This document shows, piece after piece, positions 13,901 to 27,243 of a DNA stretch of 64,000 nt. Numbering within the stretch: position 1 is the first letter of the stretch; every line of letters starts with the position of its first letter. The position numbers and the translations under genes are program-made. The stretch comes from Anisakis pegreffii. Taxonomy: Eukaryota; Nematoda; Chromadorea; Rhabditida; Anisakidae. The stretch spans positions 124,001-188,000 of the forward strand of contig JAPYMA010000710.1 of the NCBI GenBank assembly GCA_035041965.1, written 5' to 3'. Below the pieces are notes generated by a model. The model saw nothing but the letters and a program-made list of their open reading frames with translations, was not told the DNA's origin and made no database searches.

Positions 13901-15979
13901 ATTTTGTTTTGCACATAGTAACCGATTTCCTTCTTGCTGAACAAAGCTCGAATATTAGCTGCTGGCCACTCATGTTTCTTCCGTTCTTTTGTATTCGGAA
14001 AGATAATATTATAATTAGTGAGTGGGATTAGTTAAACGTATTTCCGAACTGATACATCCAAATCAACAGCAGCAATTCAAAGTGATTAAAGCAGCTTTCA
14101 TAAATTAGTGATATCTTTAATAAGAATTGTTATCTTCTTGTTGATGGTCATGTCCAATTTTTCTAAAGTTATCCATAGATTTGCATCGATAAACATATTT
14201 ATGCAATATCAAAGTGCATTATCTCGAAATTCTCAACTTTAATGGATGCAGTTTGCCCACTCAACTCAAATGTAGTTTCGTTTAGTTAAGTGAGTGCAAT
14301 TTTACAAGATCAAAAAAGCTTTTGAGAGTGAATTATAGCGATTTGCAAACGCTTTTGAAAGCGAAAATTCGATTTGTGAATGATTAATAAATGTAAAGAT
14401 TTGTGTTGGACTCAAACACAACGACTACGGTATGCAGGCGTCAACGTTGCGCAATCATCAAAACGATTGGACTGGGCTGCAACGCTCCGAGGGAAAAATC
14501 TAATAAATCATTAACGAACTCAACTCAGCACTCGCTCACTAAAATGCATCCATTACTCTTTCACGCATTTTTACTATCAACATCACTCACATTTTGACAT
14601 TATATTTGAGCGTCTTAGCACATACCATCGGTATCATCTCAAAAAGATGTATTCCCCCAGCAAACATTCCTTCCTCTTTCACGCAAATATTAACAAATTA
14701 TCCAATAAAATCTTATTGTTATTGTAAATATTATCAGCTGTATCAACATACACGCAAGATTGCATTACATTCTTTTTATGCGAAACATTCGCACATCATT
14801 CATCAATCTCTACATCAAAACGTAATCATCCTCAAAGACTCAACAATGGGGATTTGCAACGACTGACTCTCTTATGAGTGGATCTTTAACTTTAGTGAGT
14901 GATTTGTGGAACATGCAACAAAAAGCATATTTAAATTTGTTAATTAATTTCCTTCTATGAAAGACATCTTCAGCAGAACGCATCTTTTCCATCAAGTAAA
15001 AGTCTTTAGTGCTGGAAATGCATTATCGATGCAGTCAAAAACATCAAAAACAACGGCAGCAAATGTGAGTACATTGGTTGGTGAACGGAAGTGAACATCC
15101 GGCGAGATGTATTTATCGAATGCTCTCTTCAAGCGAAACATCAAGAAATCGCTTTTGGGTTGACACTGACCTTCACGAAAAGTTAGCCCACTTTGTTCTC
15201 ATCTTACTCAAGTTTTTATGCATGCATGTGTATACAGTAAGTACGAGTCATATTTGCAAACCTTTATTCTTCTGCACTTCTTGAACATCGAATCAACACC
15301 GTGACACCAAAATGTGCATGAATTTTATGTATTCACTAATCAAAAACCTAGTTTCCATGTTTCATTGTTAATTATTCGCAATACGCAACGGTTTACTTTG
15401 CCAGCAAGCAGTTCTATCATTCACAGAGTCTTCAAAAGCATCTTTTCACTCTTCTGCTACCATTCGGGCAATTAACCCAAACAGTTAGCTATCTGAATCT
15501 CCTAACATGATGCTTAATAATCTTGCTGAACTGCTTTAGCATAGAGTAATTTGCTGCAACGCAGTATTTTGAGAATGGAAGAGGAGTGACAGCTTGGATG
15601 TCATGCACAGTTTATAGAATATCGCATTCTTCACACGTTGAAGACGGTAAAGGAGTTATGCATTTAGCAACCAAAAATTAACGATTAAAAACGCATTCAA
15701 ACGTTTGCTTTCATCGGAAATGCCTTATACTGTATATGGCTGAATCGTGAACTCTGAACGTCCAAATATTTGATCGAGAAACAACGTTTCAATAGCAAAC
15801 TGGTTTTTGCATGAAAGTTATCATCATAGCGAATATTTCGCTTGCTGTGATGTCTGGTTTTCAAGCATAACAAAGAGTTGATTTCACTTGACATTATCCG
15901 TTCCATTGATATGCATAGTCATATCAGTGAGTAATATCAGTGAGTAAATATTAGTAAATACACCGTTGGTATTTGTCAG
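4953..15979. other. Noncoding stretch, no gene recognised
   Basis: About 11 kb without a recognisable gene. Open frames such as 7301-7958 (plus) and 11686-11919 (minus) stay below 140 codons, lack splice partners, and have the Ile/Phe/Asn/Ser/His-rich makeup expected from AT-rich noncoding DNA. A GC-richer repeat-like patch sits at 12,150-12,350. Short direct repeats occur around 8516-8548 and 15,921-15,958. Confidence 0.5.
12150..12350. repeat. GC-rich repeat-like patch with tRNA-like end
   Basis: This stretch is clearly richer in G and C than its surroundings. It contains a run CCCCGCGGGGGG, and its minus strand reads CAGAGTGGTTAGAATGC, which resembles a tRNA A box. The left edge (CAGAGCTAGAGCGGTGGG) weakly resembles the reverse complement of the right edge, so it may be a short mobile element. 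No target duplication is clear. Confidence 0.35.
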
Positions 15980-16228
15980 TTATTCAGCTGTCGGCAGACA
16001 TTTCAGTGAAGTATGTTGTCTCAGTCGAATGGAATACATCAGAACGATTCCAGTTATGACAATGAGGATAATCAGGGTTGGTCTCATGGACAATGGCAGT
16101 AATCCCTCTTTGAAGGAATGATTCATGCAAGCAAAGTCAAAAAGCAACATCAAAAACAACGGCGCATACTGAGAAACACCCGCTAAAGTGGCACTCAATG
16201 AATATCCAAAAAGAGAATTCATATTCAA
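15980..16228 (-). CDS. Candidate small membrane protein or exon
   Basis: An 82-codon minus-strand open frame whose peptide has two hydrophobic stretches, around APLFLMLLFDFAC and TLIILIVITGIVLMY, separated by a short polar loop (NHSFKEGLL), and a basic segment SIRLRQ after the second. That is the pattern of a small two-pass membrane protein, or of the membrane exon of a larger one. No sure acceptor, donor or partner exon is visible, and I do not recognise a family. Confidence 0.3.
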   Translation of the reverse strand: MNMNSLFGYSLSATLAGVSQYAPLFLMLLFDFACMNHSFKEGLLPLSMRPTLIILIVITGIVLMYSIRLRQHTSLKCLPTAE

Positions 16229-16429
16229 TCAAAATATGCATTGATATCATCCAACGATTACAATTAGTCAAATTTTAAGAACTCTCATGATTTCATCGAA
16301 CTATAATACAAGAAGAGTTGTTGTGATCGATCAGCTTCCCAATTTGCTCTCGCCTAATCTTACTTCCTCATCGATTATTTTCTATTAGCAATGTTTACGT
16401 TCCAGTCAAACTGTTCAATTTTTCTCGTA

Positions 16430-16560
16430 TTCCTGTTCTATTCCGAGGAATGGAACGGAACAGTTACAGAAAAACGCGCAAAAGCAAAACGGAACAGAAG
16501 AACTAAAGTACGGAGTAGAACGGAACAGAACGGAACTTGGCAATAGGGTGGAATAGAAAA
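16430..16560. repeat. GGAAC pentamer-rich low-complexity DNA
   Basis: Repeated and decayed GGAAC units (for example GGAACGGAAC, GGAACAGAACGGAAC) mixed with purine-rich filler. The same pentamer, in the opposite orientation, forms a short array at 51,961-51,979. Confidence 0.6.
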
Positions 16561-16586
16561 ATCACCACTTTGCATTCATGACGATA

Positions 16587-16649
16587 GAGCATATTTTGTT
16601 CGTTCTTCACTTCGGCACTCTTGAAGTGAAGAGCGAACAAAATATGCTC
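16587..16649. repeat. 63-nt near-perfect hairpin
   Basis: Bases 16587-16613 and 16623-16649 are inverted copies of 27 bp with one mismatch, which would be a G-U pair in one transcript orientation. The loop is 9 nt (16614-16622). The size fits a precursor-microRNA or small-RNA hairpin, although the pairing is unusually perfect for a microRNA. A miniature inverted-repeat element is the main alternative. Confidence 0.6.
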
Positions 16650-19600
16650 AATTATCTTATGGCATTTTCCTCATCAAAAGTTGTTATTATTTTATTGTTT
16701 CTTTGTTTTCACTGAATGAGATTTTTGGACTGATTGTATTGTGGTAATGCGATTTGTGAACTTCTCACATCAGTGTGCTTTCGCATCCATAAAGGTGATC
16801 ACATGAGTAGCTTTATGTTTGCATGAAACTCTAACTTGACAATTCGAGAATCCAATAAAAACATTTTCTGAAACTGGATCGTCATCGAAGCATGCACAGA
16901 TCACATCTGGTCTAAAAATCAATTTAAAGTTGCCACGAACACTTGAGCAATCGATGTGAATGTAAAGTTATCACGCACAGACACAACCAAAAACACATGC
17001 GTTGATAATATGAAAATGATTGCAGCCATGGTATCATGTCAACGAGAGACTTAACTCAACTTGTTATCAAATGCTCGTCGAAACCTTATCGTCATTGTAC
17101 TGTGCACCTCAACTGCGTTTGCAAACAGCACATGAGTCTGTGAAAACTTTATGTTAAAAACGTTTTTTTTTTTGAAATACGAATGGCAATAAGACTAGTT
17201 GATTTTATGCACATTTCAAGTGATACGATGTCGAGCGTAACCAAGGATTTATTTGTGTAATTAGGAAAGATTATGCGAGGTGATCGACGTAAGCATGGAT
17301 TTATGATCGCTGAAAACAATAAGCTGTTAATTGCATGTTAGTTACGAGTATATTGAACACGCAATTTGCATTTGCCTTTTAGAGAGACCGATTCATTAGA
17401 GCGATGCTGATTGTGAAGCTCTCTAATTAGAAACAAATCTGGTTCGACAATCTGAACAAACATATTATTCACTAATAAATTCATACGTTTACATGAGTTG
17501 TTTTTTCTGAAGAATATAATTTCCCAATGCTTTTAGTGAACACTGTTTTGCAATAACAAATCATTGATTTTGACGAAGCACTATGTTTGTTTAACTGCAT
17601 TTTTTTCCTGCCAAAGCAAAAATTGGAATTTTCAATGCAATGGTGAACTTTTGAGCAGCTCTTCAGTACTTGTGAAAGCATGCTTTACGGAATTTGATAG
17701 AATACTGAAATGAATTCCGCAGCAAAGCGGTTCAAGTGAGAACCAAATAGTCTGCGCAAGTTGTACTTTTATCGAACAGAAAATATTCTTCATTGATATT
17801 TTCCAGGATTTTGTTGGTGGAGTTCTGAATTGCAACCTCGCACTGAATTTGGCTTCATCGATTCGCTGAGGACGAGGAAGAGCGTATCATATATGCTCAA
17901 TATTATCATTACATATGTACATCGTATATAAATGTAGTTTTTGTCGCACAAATTGAAGTGGACTTTACCTGTTAGTGGGATTCATAATGGCTGAATGAGC
18001 AATGGGTGAGAAGTGATGCATAATAATGAATGGTTTAGACTGATCAGATCATTTGCAGTGTGGTTAATTATGAATGAAGTTCAGCAAGTAAGTTGTCAAT
18101 GCCCCATACGAAATTAGTCTTCGATGAGCAATGACCGTATGCTAACGATCATCCTATTGTTCATCATTCAAAACAATAATAATAATAGTAATTAATCGTG
18201 AAGTTGCTAACCGTCTCATCTTAAATCTGACATTAGTCTGTTCCAGTAGAATACTCTCCAGACAGACCCCTGCAGTGATATCGTCTCATTTCCATTGTGA
18301 TCCTCAAACGAACTGCACAAACTTCTGTTTGAGTTTGATTAGCATACAGGTATCACATACAGCTATTAGCATACAGTAGAATAGAATGCTGAAATGGTGA
18401 TCGTTTGCATAGTTCGACCTGTAGCGATGATATGAATTCCTTTATAGGTCACTCCTTCACACTTCCATTTTTGTTTCAATGCATCGACCATATCTCATTT
18501 CAGTATCACTCTTGTTTCACACCAAAACTTCGGAATTTATTCACGATAGCAGTGTGTGTGCCTTAATAATGCAGCTGATCAAGTCATAACCACACATACA
18601 ATGATTTGTTTCAGACTGACTATGAGTCAACTTCAGCATGAACAGGTACCACTTTGCTTCGTATTAAAACATTGCAGTCAATTGTTTCCAGTCTAGCTTC
18701 ACATTAGGACTGCAATTTTTTCTTTTGAAAACTATATTGATCGATGAATTGTTCCTGAAATGACCTCACGTCATATCAATCCGACCAACAGCTCTAATAG
18801 CATTTACTGTATCTTAACTTTCGACCGTCATTTCTTAAGTAAGTGTTTTGCCATGCTGTTCACACTTCTATATGCGTTTCAGCGTTTTAAATGGTTCCGT
18901 TTTTGCAACCAGCTCTCATAAGCTCTCATTCTACCGTCTTTGTCATCTGTCATCAACTCGTATTCTCAAAACTGTATTCTACCAATTTACCTCACAGTTA
19001 TCATCATAAAGTCAAATCCTCCTAATATCGATTCGTTTGGAAGTAGTTTTCTTACTTTCAAGGTACTTTATAACATTCCCAATAAACTGTTATTGAGATT
19101 GGTATTAATTATTGATCAATTCATTTCAAAGTTACATCTGTTCCCTTTTGAAGGAGAAAAACGATTCTTTTGGAAAGCAATGCATTTCTTGGTGAAGATA
19201 GACTCTGTTATTGGTCATATATTTCGAATGGAAATCGTTTCCATGGCAGTCAGAGTTCATTCGATTGTTACATGCACAAATAGCAAACTACTTTCGTAAA
19301 TTCGTAAATAAAAGTACTCAGTCGAGCGGATTCAGCAACGTTCTGATAGGAATGATCGCTATTCTGTCAGCTGTTGGCCACGCGAAGATGAAGAAATCGT
19401 TCACTCATAGTTAATTGCAAGGAATTCAAATCGCAAACTAGAGCTGTTGTTGACGATGCAATGTAAATTAGCTATATACTGTAATGATTATTCACTCATC
19501 CACTATGGTTGAGTGTGCTCAGATGAATTCTGAATTAATGACTGACTCTCTTCTGAATGCAACCGTTATTACACCGAATCGAACACAGAATAAGCTCTTC

Positions 19601-22600
19601 CAAATTACGATCACCTTCATTATTCGTATGCACATTATTTCTATGTGCTAACTTGCGACCTAATTTCAAAATTTCCAAATTGAATATTCATAATGGTTTT
19701 TTGGTCTTGTTTATGCGTGCTTCGAAATTTGATATGAAATTGTGACTGCGTTTCAGCATCGTGAAGCTGTCGCTCCATGCGAAACATCCATTCAAGTTTG
19801 CTATCAAAAGAGATATTGTTCGTGATATCAAAAGCAAAAACATATCTTCGATCGAAACTTTTCCAACAGTTCCGAAAGAATATCCAAAAATCGAGAACGT
19901 TCCCGCAATATACCAATCCAACAAATGAACGCTTTTGTGCATTCATCAAAAAAATCGTATTAATAGACGTTATGAAAGGAAAATGAATTATTATTCGAAC
20001 CGGAAATAGCAAAACGTCTTGCAGATTGAAAGTGCTGAATATGCATTGATGAAAAGCTTGAGTCATCTTATGGCTTCTTTGATTGCTCATAAAGAAATAA
20101 GAAGAAGCGCTTTTGCTTCATAACAACAAACCATATAACATTAATCGTTCATTGAATTTAATTTTCGTATTGTCAGCAAATTGAAATATTCAAATGAAGC
20201 GTGTTTCCTTATACGATAGCGAAGGAAATGCTCTAACTGCTCTGTTCTGTCAGGGGGAGCGTAGAAAAGTTTTGTGTTTTAATCAATGATTGGTAACAGG
20301 GTTGAATTCGTTTTTGTGTGCGAATAAGGCGGGTTAATCCAAATGTTGCTAATAATGAATCGGGGTAAGATGAACCGCAGACCGCTCGAATACGAACGTG
20401 AAACTGGTATGTGACTGACTTCAGTCGTTAAAAATGATCAATTCGGAACCCTCGTAGAGAATAATTTTTGTTTTAAGGGACCGAGAAATTTTGGACTTGA
20501 ACATTTTCGTGTGTTTCTGAAGTAAGAATAATTTTTAGGTTTGATTGAGATCATTTTTGTCGTCGAATTTGTCTGACTCATTCACTGCTTCCTGTGAATG
20601 TTAACAAGAACCGTTTTCGGTTATATAATATGACAAGAACGTATTGAAACATCATTGAAATGCTACTAAGTAGCAGTTATGATGAAGTGAGTTGTTATTG
20701 TCATTGATGGGTTTTAGAGGATTTGGGTGAGTGGTTTAGAAAAAGGTTTGGTGGAAGGTGAGAGGTGACGAGTACATTGTTTGGAGGGGAGACTTGAAGT
20801 GAATGATTGCGACTACTTGAGAAGGGCATAGAACATCACTCGACACCCTCTTAAGCCTTACACTCATCGTCCATATTGAAGATGAGACTCAAGAGCATTT
20901 CCAACACCATGTCTTTCCAATACTGCAACAACTGCACTTATGTGCATTCACTCATCTACACACTGAACGAATTATTGTAAAATATTTACTTCATTGTTTC
21001 AGTTCAAAGCGTCTTGCATTCCTTCAAAATCTATTCCACGAGAAAAATGAAACTGATTTAAAAATTTGTTATCTTTGAATGATATTCAAGGATGTTCATC
21101 AGAGTTTGTATCAATATTGTATCGTGTAGATGTCAGCTCAATGCTTCATAACATACAGTATTATTATGCTGCATACCGTTTCTAGTGAAGTATATTAGCA
21201 ATTAACATACTGAATGCAATTTGGAGGTAAATAAGAATTTCTTTAGCAAAAGTTTACGCAACTAAAGAAAAATATTTTCAGTTTGTATTCAGTTGGTAAA
21301 TATTGTACATCAGGTGGTATGTTTGTTTAGGATTGCTGTTGTCATTATACATTGATACGCACTCGATCGCTTTCACTGCGAGATCGATGAACACAGTTCA
21401 GGAAGTCGAGAATTTTGCTATAATCAAAATATCGAGAGTGAAACCGAGGGACGAACCATTGTGCATGATTTTAGAAACAGTCAAAACTGCTGGTCCAATC
21501 AACAAAAACGAAATTTTCGCATTTCAAGTATTGATCATTCATAAATGATCGTTAAAAGTTGATGGACTGCTGATTTGAAACCGTTTGACCATTTATGGGT
21601 GATCTCTAAAATGTATTTTCAAATCTGTGTACGTGCACACACGTACTGATGAACCAGTCACATCACCGAAGATCACAACTATTACGGATGATAATCAGAA
21701 AGGAAGGTAATGAGGACGAAGTAGTAAAACAGAATGAAGCGTTTTCCGTTCGAAAATATCACCTCTACTCAGAACACTAAGTGTTTTAAGTATTACAATA
21801 GGGACATCCTGTAAAACTAATAACTGAATCATCCAAATGATATTTACTCAACTCTCATCAATGACAGTAGCCTGATGATGACTATTTAGTGTGTGTTATT
21901 TTATGCTAACGCTCAGCTGAATCAAAAACTCGCATACTGTACCGTCGAAACGTTTTTTGCTTCTTCCGCGTTTCGTGAACTTTCCACATGATCGTTTGCA
22001 TCTTATAAAAGAAACGTGGCAGCAAATTGAGCAACAATGCCTTCGAATGTACACCTTCAGAGCCACTTTTGTGAGAAAAATCAATTCTGCCACGAGGCTG
22101 TATTATGGAAGGAAGTTTCATGGATTACGTTTACAGTATGCCTCACATGAAACTGAACAAATTCGTTTCAAGATGAACGTAAATGTGTGTCATTATAAAT
22201 ATTTCCATAATCACTCGTTCATGCATCTGAAATGAAAGTGAGTAAAAGCATTAGAGGAAGATGTTCATTTGAGAGTAAACAGTGATCATGTAGATTAGCT
22301 ATCCATGATATACGCATACATAGATGCTCGGTTATGAATTGACGTTAACAAGATTAAGATCGATATGTGTGTGTGCTTCAAAAGCACATAGCGTATTAAG
22401 CAAATGAATTAGGCATACAAGAGCTCACATATAATCCGAATCTCAAAGACATATTTATTAATTATTTAAACATAACTCCCATCTCACTTAGTAGAAGTAG
22501 CGCTTAGTTACTTTCATACATGTCACTCTAATTATGAGTTGCCTTTAGGGATCATCCGAATAATTACCACTCCTCCAATCTGTGTCCACGCTTCAGCATC

Positions 22601-24443
22601 GACACAAAATTTCTGCAGTTGGATTGAGTTATGACCTATTGATGAGCAATACTATTCATAGAAGCTGGTACTGCACCGAACAGTTCTTTGGCATATCATA
22701 TAATCTAGTGTTTAGAGGCTGACAACGTTAATATACAACAGTATGTTCTGTTGATATTAATAATCCGTCTAGCACTGCATAAAATCCTTCCTCCTAGGAG
22801 GAAGGATTTTATGCAGTGCTAGACGGATTATTCGGCAGCTATATGATGCGGTATCAAAATTGTTTCACTTTGTAATGTCTTTCTTAAAATCGCCGAGAAT
22901 CGATAGTACTAATCCACTGCGGCGCCATTCGAATAGCTAAACATTTATAATTTCTCGATGTAAGAGTAATAAAACATTCGGTACTGATAGTGTTCTCAAA
23001 GTGGAGACTATTTGCAAATTTAACACCCAACAGTAGAACAATGAGCGACACCACTTACGCATGAAATGTGCAAATTCAGAATCCAGTTATCCAGTCGTAA
23101 AAGAAAACTGCACGTAGATCAAGATGGTAAATTTCGACTGATGAGCTGCACTAATCGGATTGCAGCTAATTGAACATGCTTTATTAATAATTCAGAAAAC
23201 ACCTGGAAAAATCGGAAATCTTCACCACGTCTATTCAGTATTTCGAAAAAAAAACAACAAAAGCGATATATAAGTAAGGAATAAAACTCGGAATAGCTTT
23301 GTGATACTACGCGATAAAATTTGCAACACTACCAATGATTTTGGCCATAACTAAAAAGCGTAATTACACTATACGTGAAACTAATTTGTGTCGTCATATT
23401 CACTGGAGGCAAGCTTCTCATTATTACTATAAGAGCACTTGCAATGAGACTCATTAGCCGTATCCGTTTATTAATTCTTAATAATGGCTATTGCATATCA
23501 TCATGTGAAGAATTGTAATGCGAACATATGTGTCTCGCTCAAATCACCACAATTTCACAAATTTTCTTGTAATCAAGCCAATATATAGCAGTTTCAACTC
23601 ATCAATTTATCAAAGTTTCATTATCAGTTTCGAGAAAAGTTTCACAACATTTTGATACTCAAACATTTCGCGTATGTCTTTATGAGTGCACCAACGATTC
23701 AATATAAACAAATCTGTTCGTCGAATTTTATGGTTCGATCACTCATTATGATTAGCTAAAATTCATTAGCTGTAATTCAAAGTCGTTCATTACTATATTA
23801 TATGACCTCTTCACATTTTCTCAGGTTTTGAACAATGAAGCTCTCTTTGATTCATAATTCATTTTCCAAAAACCTAACTATTATTGAAGATAATCAGGAT
23901 CTGAAGTATTTGTTGCGAACAACTGCAATGCACTAACAGTAAGATTGATGTCAAATTTGAATAAATACCCATGTGATCTTCAGTTTTTTGGTGCATGCAA
24001 AGCATGTTTAACAAAATGTATTTCTGAGGTGTAATGTGATGAATGAAAAGGCAATACCCGAAGGGTCACTGATCAATTTACGATGATGTTTTAGTAGTCG
24101 TATTATGTGATGCTGACGTTTGTGTACACATAAATTAACCGAATTTATTAGTGCTTTTGAAATGCGCAACGTTGATTCAAAGAGACAATGCACGTTATAT
24201 GGGTGTTCTTATTACCCAACTGAACACACCTTCAAACAATACAGTTGGCATATACATGAGCGTTATTTTAGAAGATCAAATGACTCACCGCCTTCTGATT
24301 TGTACGTCACAAAACTTGACGCATTTGCCAAAGAGAGATCACGTCTGAGGGATTTGAGTTCACTGCATCTTACTATAAACATGCACAAATATGTATGCAT
24401 ACAAACATATATCACTCACTGTATTCACATTTAATGTACTTAC
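16650..24443. other. Noncoding stretch, no gene recognised
   Basis: No recognisable gene. The longest open frame (minus, 19641-20090) overlaps open frames in other readings and shows no family motif, so I treat it as chance. The stretch contains the perfect palindrome at 22,759. Confidence 0.5.
22759..22832. repeat. Perfect 74-bp palindrome without spacer
   Basis: The sequence is its own reverse complement over 74 bp, with 37-bp arms meeting at CTCCTAGGAG (centre 22795/22796). Symmetry stops exactly at 22758/22833. No gene or flanking duplication is visible. It could be a very young fold-back insertion, a cruciform-forming site, or a sequencing or assembly artefact. Confidence 0.9.
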
Positions 24444-24609
24444 AATTATTCGAATGGCTAACTTCATCTCCTTATCCGATAATCCAATAACAAACATCCT
24501 CTTACACCAGATTAAACTTCTAGGTTGATTCGAATGGTTCAAAAAGGAACAATTTATTCTGGGCTTTGAGTTTTCAGCCGCAGATGAAATACAATTCTTC
24601 CAATGATTT
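24444..24609 (-). CDS. Candidate internal exon, unrecognised protein
   Basis: On the minus strand a good acceptor (TTTTTGATCAG) opens a frame of one base plus 55 codons that ends at a strong GTAAGT donor. The peptide includes NCISSAAENSKPRINC and CKRMFVIGLSDKEMKLAIRI. Both splice sites and the composition look like a true exon, but I found no joining exon and recognise no domain. Confidence 0.3.
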
Positions 24610-24667
24610 CTGATCAAAAATTGGACTCACCATCAGTTTGCATTCACCAGTACCAGAGCAAAATCTG

Positions 24668-24716
24668 TTCCATCTTTCTGTTCTCCATGAAAATTCCATT
24701 TTTCTGTTCTCCATGG
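24668..24716 (+). repeat. Two-copy tandem repeat of about 26 bp
   Basis: The unit TTCCATCTTTCTGTTCTCCA occurs twice head to tail with one base changed (TTCCATTTTTCTG in the second). Simple local duplication. Confidence 0.7.
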
Positions 24717-27218
24717 AGTGAATATCAGAAGTAGGCCGAACTATGTGCTCAATTCAGACGCATGCACCAACTGAGTCAGGAAATTAGACTTGAATCCACT
24801 GCAGAACTTTAGCGTGAAAAATATGAGCAACCGTTTAAAAAGACAGACGCCACCTATTCCCCTTACAGTCCTTGGTGATCATAGCTGAGCTTTTTGCGAA
24901 TGGGATCCGAGTTCTTAAATATTTCCGCATACAATCCAGAAATGTTCACAAGATTGAGTAGAAAACCAGCAATGATTTTGCATGTGATTGTGAGTGAGGG
25001 TTTTATTCATCGTGAGAACTCTTTTTTAAATCACTTATCAACTGCAACTCGACTGATTGTACTCTACGAGAGCGATTCACTGAAAGTAACGTCAAGCACT
25101 ATTGCTTTAACATTCGGAGTATACCTTATTTGAGATTCACCTGTGCTGATAGTTCTCAGGTTTCTAGGCTGCGTTCCTCTTTGGTTTCCCTTGGCTGCAT
25201 GATAAATAACCAATCCCTTCTGCAACAGTTTATATGATCACATTTCTTCGTCTTTTCTAACAATGTGTTATTTCTCTTTGACGAATTTTTAAAAAAAATC
25301 AGAAAATCGTTTCATTGATCAAGAAGTTTACTGTCGATTCTAACAGATGAATAATTCCTTGTGATCAAACAAGCATTTTGAAAATATTATTAATCAACTA
25401 TGGAGCAACTGTGAAACGAAAAATCAATGAACAGTGATTTGGCTATCTTATTAATTCTCTCTTTGATATTCTCAAATACTTCACCAAAATGAATTTCCTA
25501 TCTTCCTTGGGGACTACTGATCCTCGATGAAATTAAAATTTGCATAAGTCAAGTAAATGAAGTCTTGCTGACGTAAAAATTTGCATGGAGGTAAAATACA
25601 GGCAACGTTTAGTTTATCGTTTATGCTAGAATTTACTTTTGAACCGTTCAAAACTTTTTTGCTTTAAGTTTAAATCCTGTTGTCCTGTGAAAACTTTCCA
25701 CACTGACAGTCACCGTTGATTCTTGAATCAAAACTCTTGAAGGTCGGTTAACCTTTCTTCAGCGTACTGTGAGAAAATGTCTGGTGATGAGAAATTTTGA
25801 ATGCCATTATCGGTAAACTTTGAAGTGCAGGTAGAGCATTAGTTCAGTGAATGGAAGTCTTGGTAGAGTAAAAAGTAAAGCGCATTTCAACAAATTTTGG
25901 AATCTGAAATTTGAAACTCGTTCAGTTTGTTGTACAGGTGTAATATTGCGTACGATTCCAATTGCCGCAATAAGCGGCAGAATCCATGTCACTGTTCCCG
26001 TTTGTTTCAATTTTTGAACCTCTTCATCAAGAGCTTGAAATAAAGTAAGGATAATCTATAGTTTTGAATGTCTTCACACATGGCAGCACTGATATTAATT
26101 ACTGCGAACAATGCTTTGTTATGAACGAACGATTTTATATGCACTTGATTTCCTCAAAACGAACGTTGCTATATTTTGGCAGTTCAAAAAAGTGGTGATC
26201 AATCGTGAATTAATCTGCACGGTTCAACGAAGATGGTTGGCAATCGTGTATGGTATAATGGCGTCGTCGCACTTCGCCATACAAACGCGTCTGAGCGCAG
26301 GGGCGGAGTCAGCGGAGAGCATTCGCAATCATAGGTCAACGTGTGACTAAGCGACGCAATGAGCAAAATTTATACGGATGGTATATCGGAAAAGGACCGC
26401 TTTGAGGGGTGATTCATTGCATTTTGACTGAATATATTGTAACTATTTTGTAGAAAATAAAATTTTCTATCATATAAACGTTTTCTTTTTCAAAAACTAT
26501 CTGTTGTAAAAAAAAACTTGAGCTGTCTGAGAGTGGAAAATTTGCATTTGAATACAGAAAGTACCCAATTTCAGGTTGAAGGAAAGAGATTCAACCGGAG
26601 AAGTTATGCACATCTTATAGAGCTCGAAAAGTTGTATCAGATAATGCAGGTGCGCTTTTTATTTGGAAAAAGCGTAGGCACTTTTTGGGGTTTTGAATCG
26701 TTTACGCTACCGAATGCAATGAGAGCAGTTCGTTAGCAGAGGTGAGCAAGGAACAACGTTTCATTTTTCGTAAGTGAGCGTTTTTGTCAATGAATTTATT
26801 CAGAACAAGTAGTGAGCGGATGTCTACTCTTGCAGAGCTGCCGTAGTTCGTATTAACTCAAATCCAAATGAACCCTTGCAACTTTGAATATTAAAAGTTG
26901 TCAGCCAAATATTAGAGACAATTAACCGTTGGATACCAAAAATCGCGGCCGAAGCCAATGGGAAATTGGATGAGTGATCAGTCTAAATCATAGGTTCCCA
27001 GACTCAACCAACCCAACACTCTTCTTTGAATAAATCATTCCCTATGACGTTCCGAAAGAACATCACTTTCAGTCGTACAAATGGTGATAATGCACTGGTG
27101 AGTGTTGATCCAGCTATAACTATATAGTCCTCTCATGTATCTAGCCCTTCAATTAATTGTGTTGAGAGACGAGAGGCCAAACCAGTGCAAGTTTTAAATT
27201 AATTCATAATCGCATGTT
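24717..27218. other. Noncoding stretch upstream of ribonuclease H1
   Basis: No gene recognised. A locally GC-richer patch around 26,240-26,350 could be part of the promoter region of the downstream gene, but I see no defined element. The open frames at 26111-26350 and 26518-26736 lack splice partners. Confidence 0.45.
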
Positions 27219-27243
27219 TATAATTCAGGTGTAAAAGGATCAA
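27219..27243 (+). promoter_or_regulatory. Probable trans-splice acceptor and short 5' leader
   Basis: TTATAATTCAG ends at 27228, only 15 bases before the start ATG, and an in-frame TAA lies between them. This is the arrangement expected when a spliced leader is added to a nematode mRNA. It also means the first exon cannot be extended upstream into a mitochondrial leader. An ordinary 5'-UTR intron would look the same. Confidence 0.45.

Noticed and set aside
19641..20090. 149-codon minus-strand open frame, among the longest in the gene-poor stretch
   Set aside because: Open frames also exist on the other readings here, the makeup is Ile/Phe/Ser/Asn-rich, and there are no splice sites or motifs. 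Chance is the simplest explanation.
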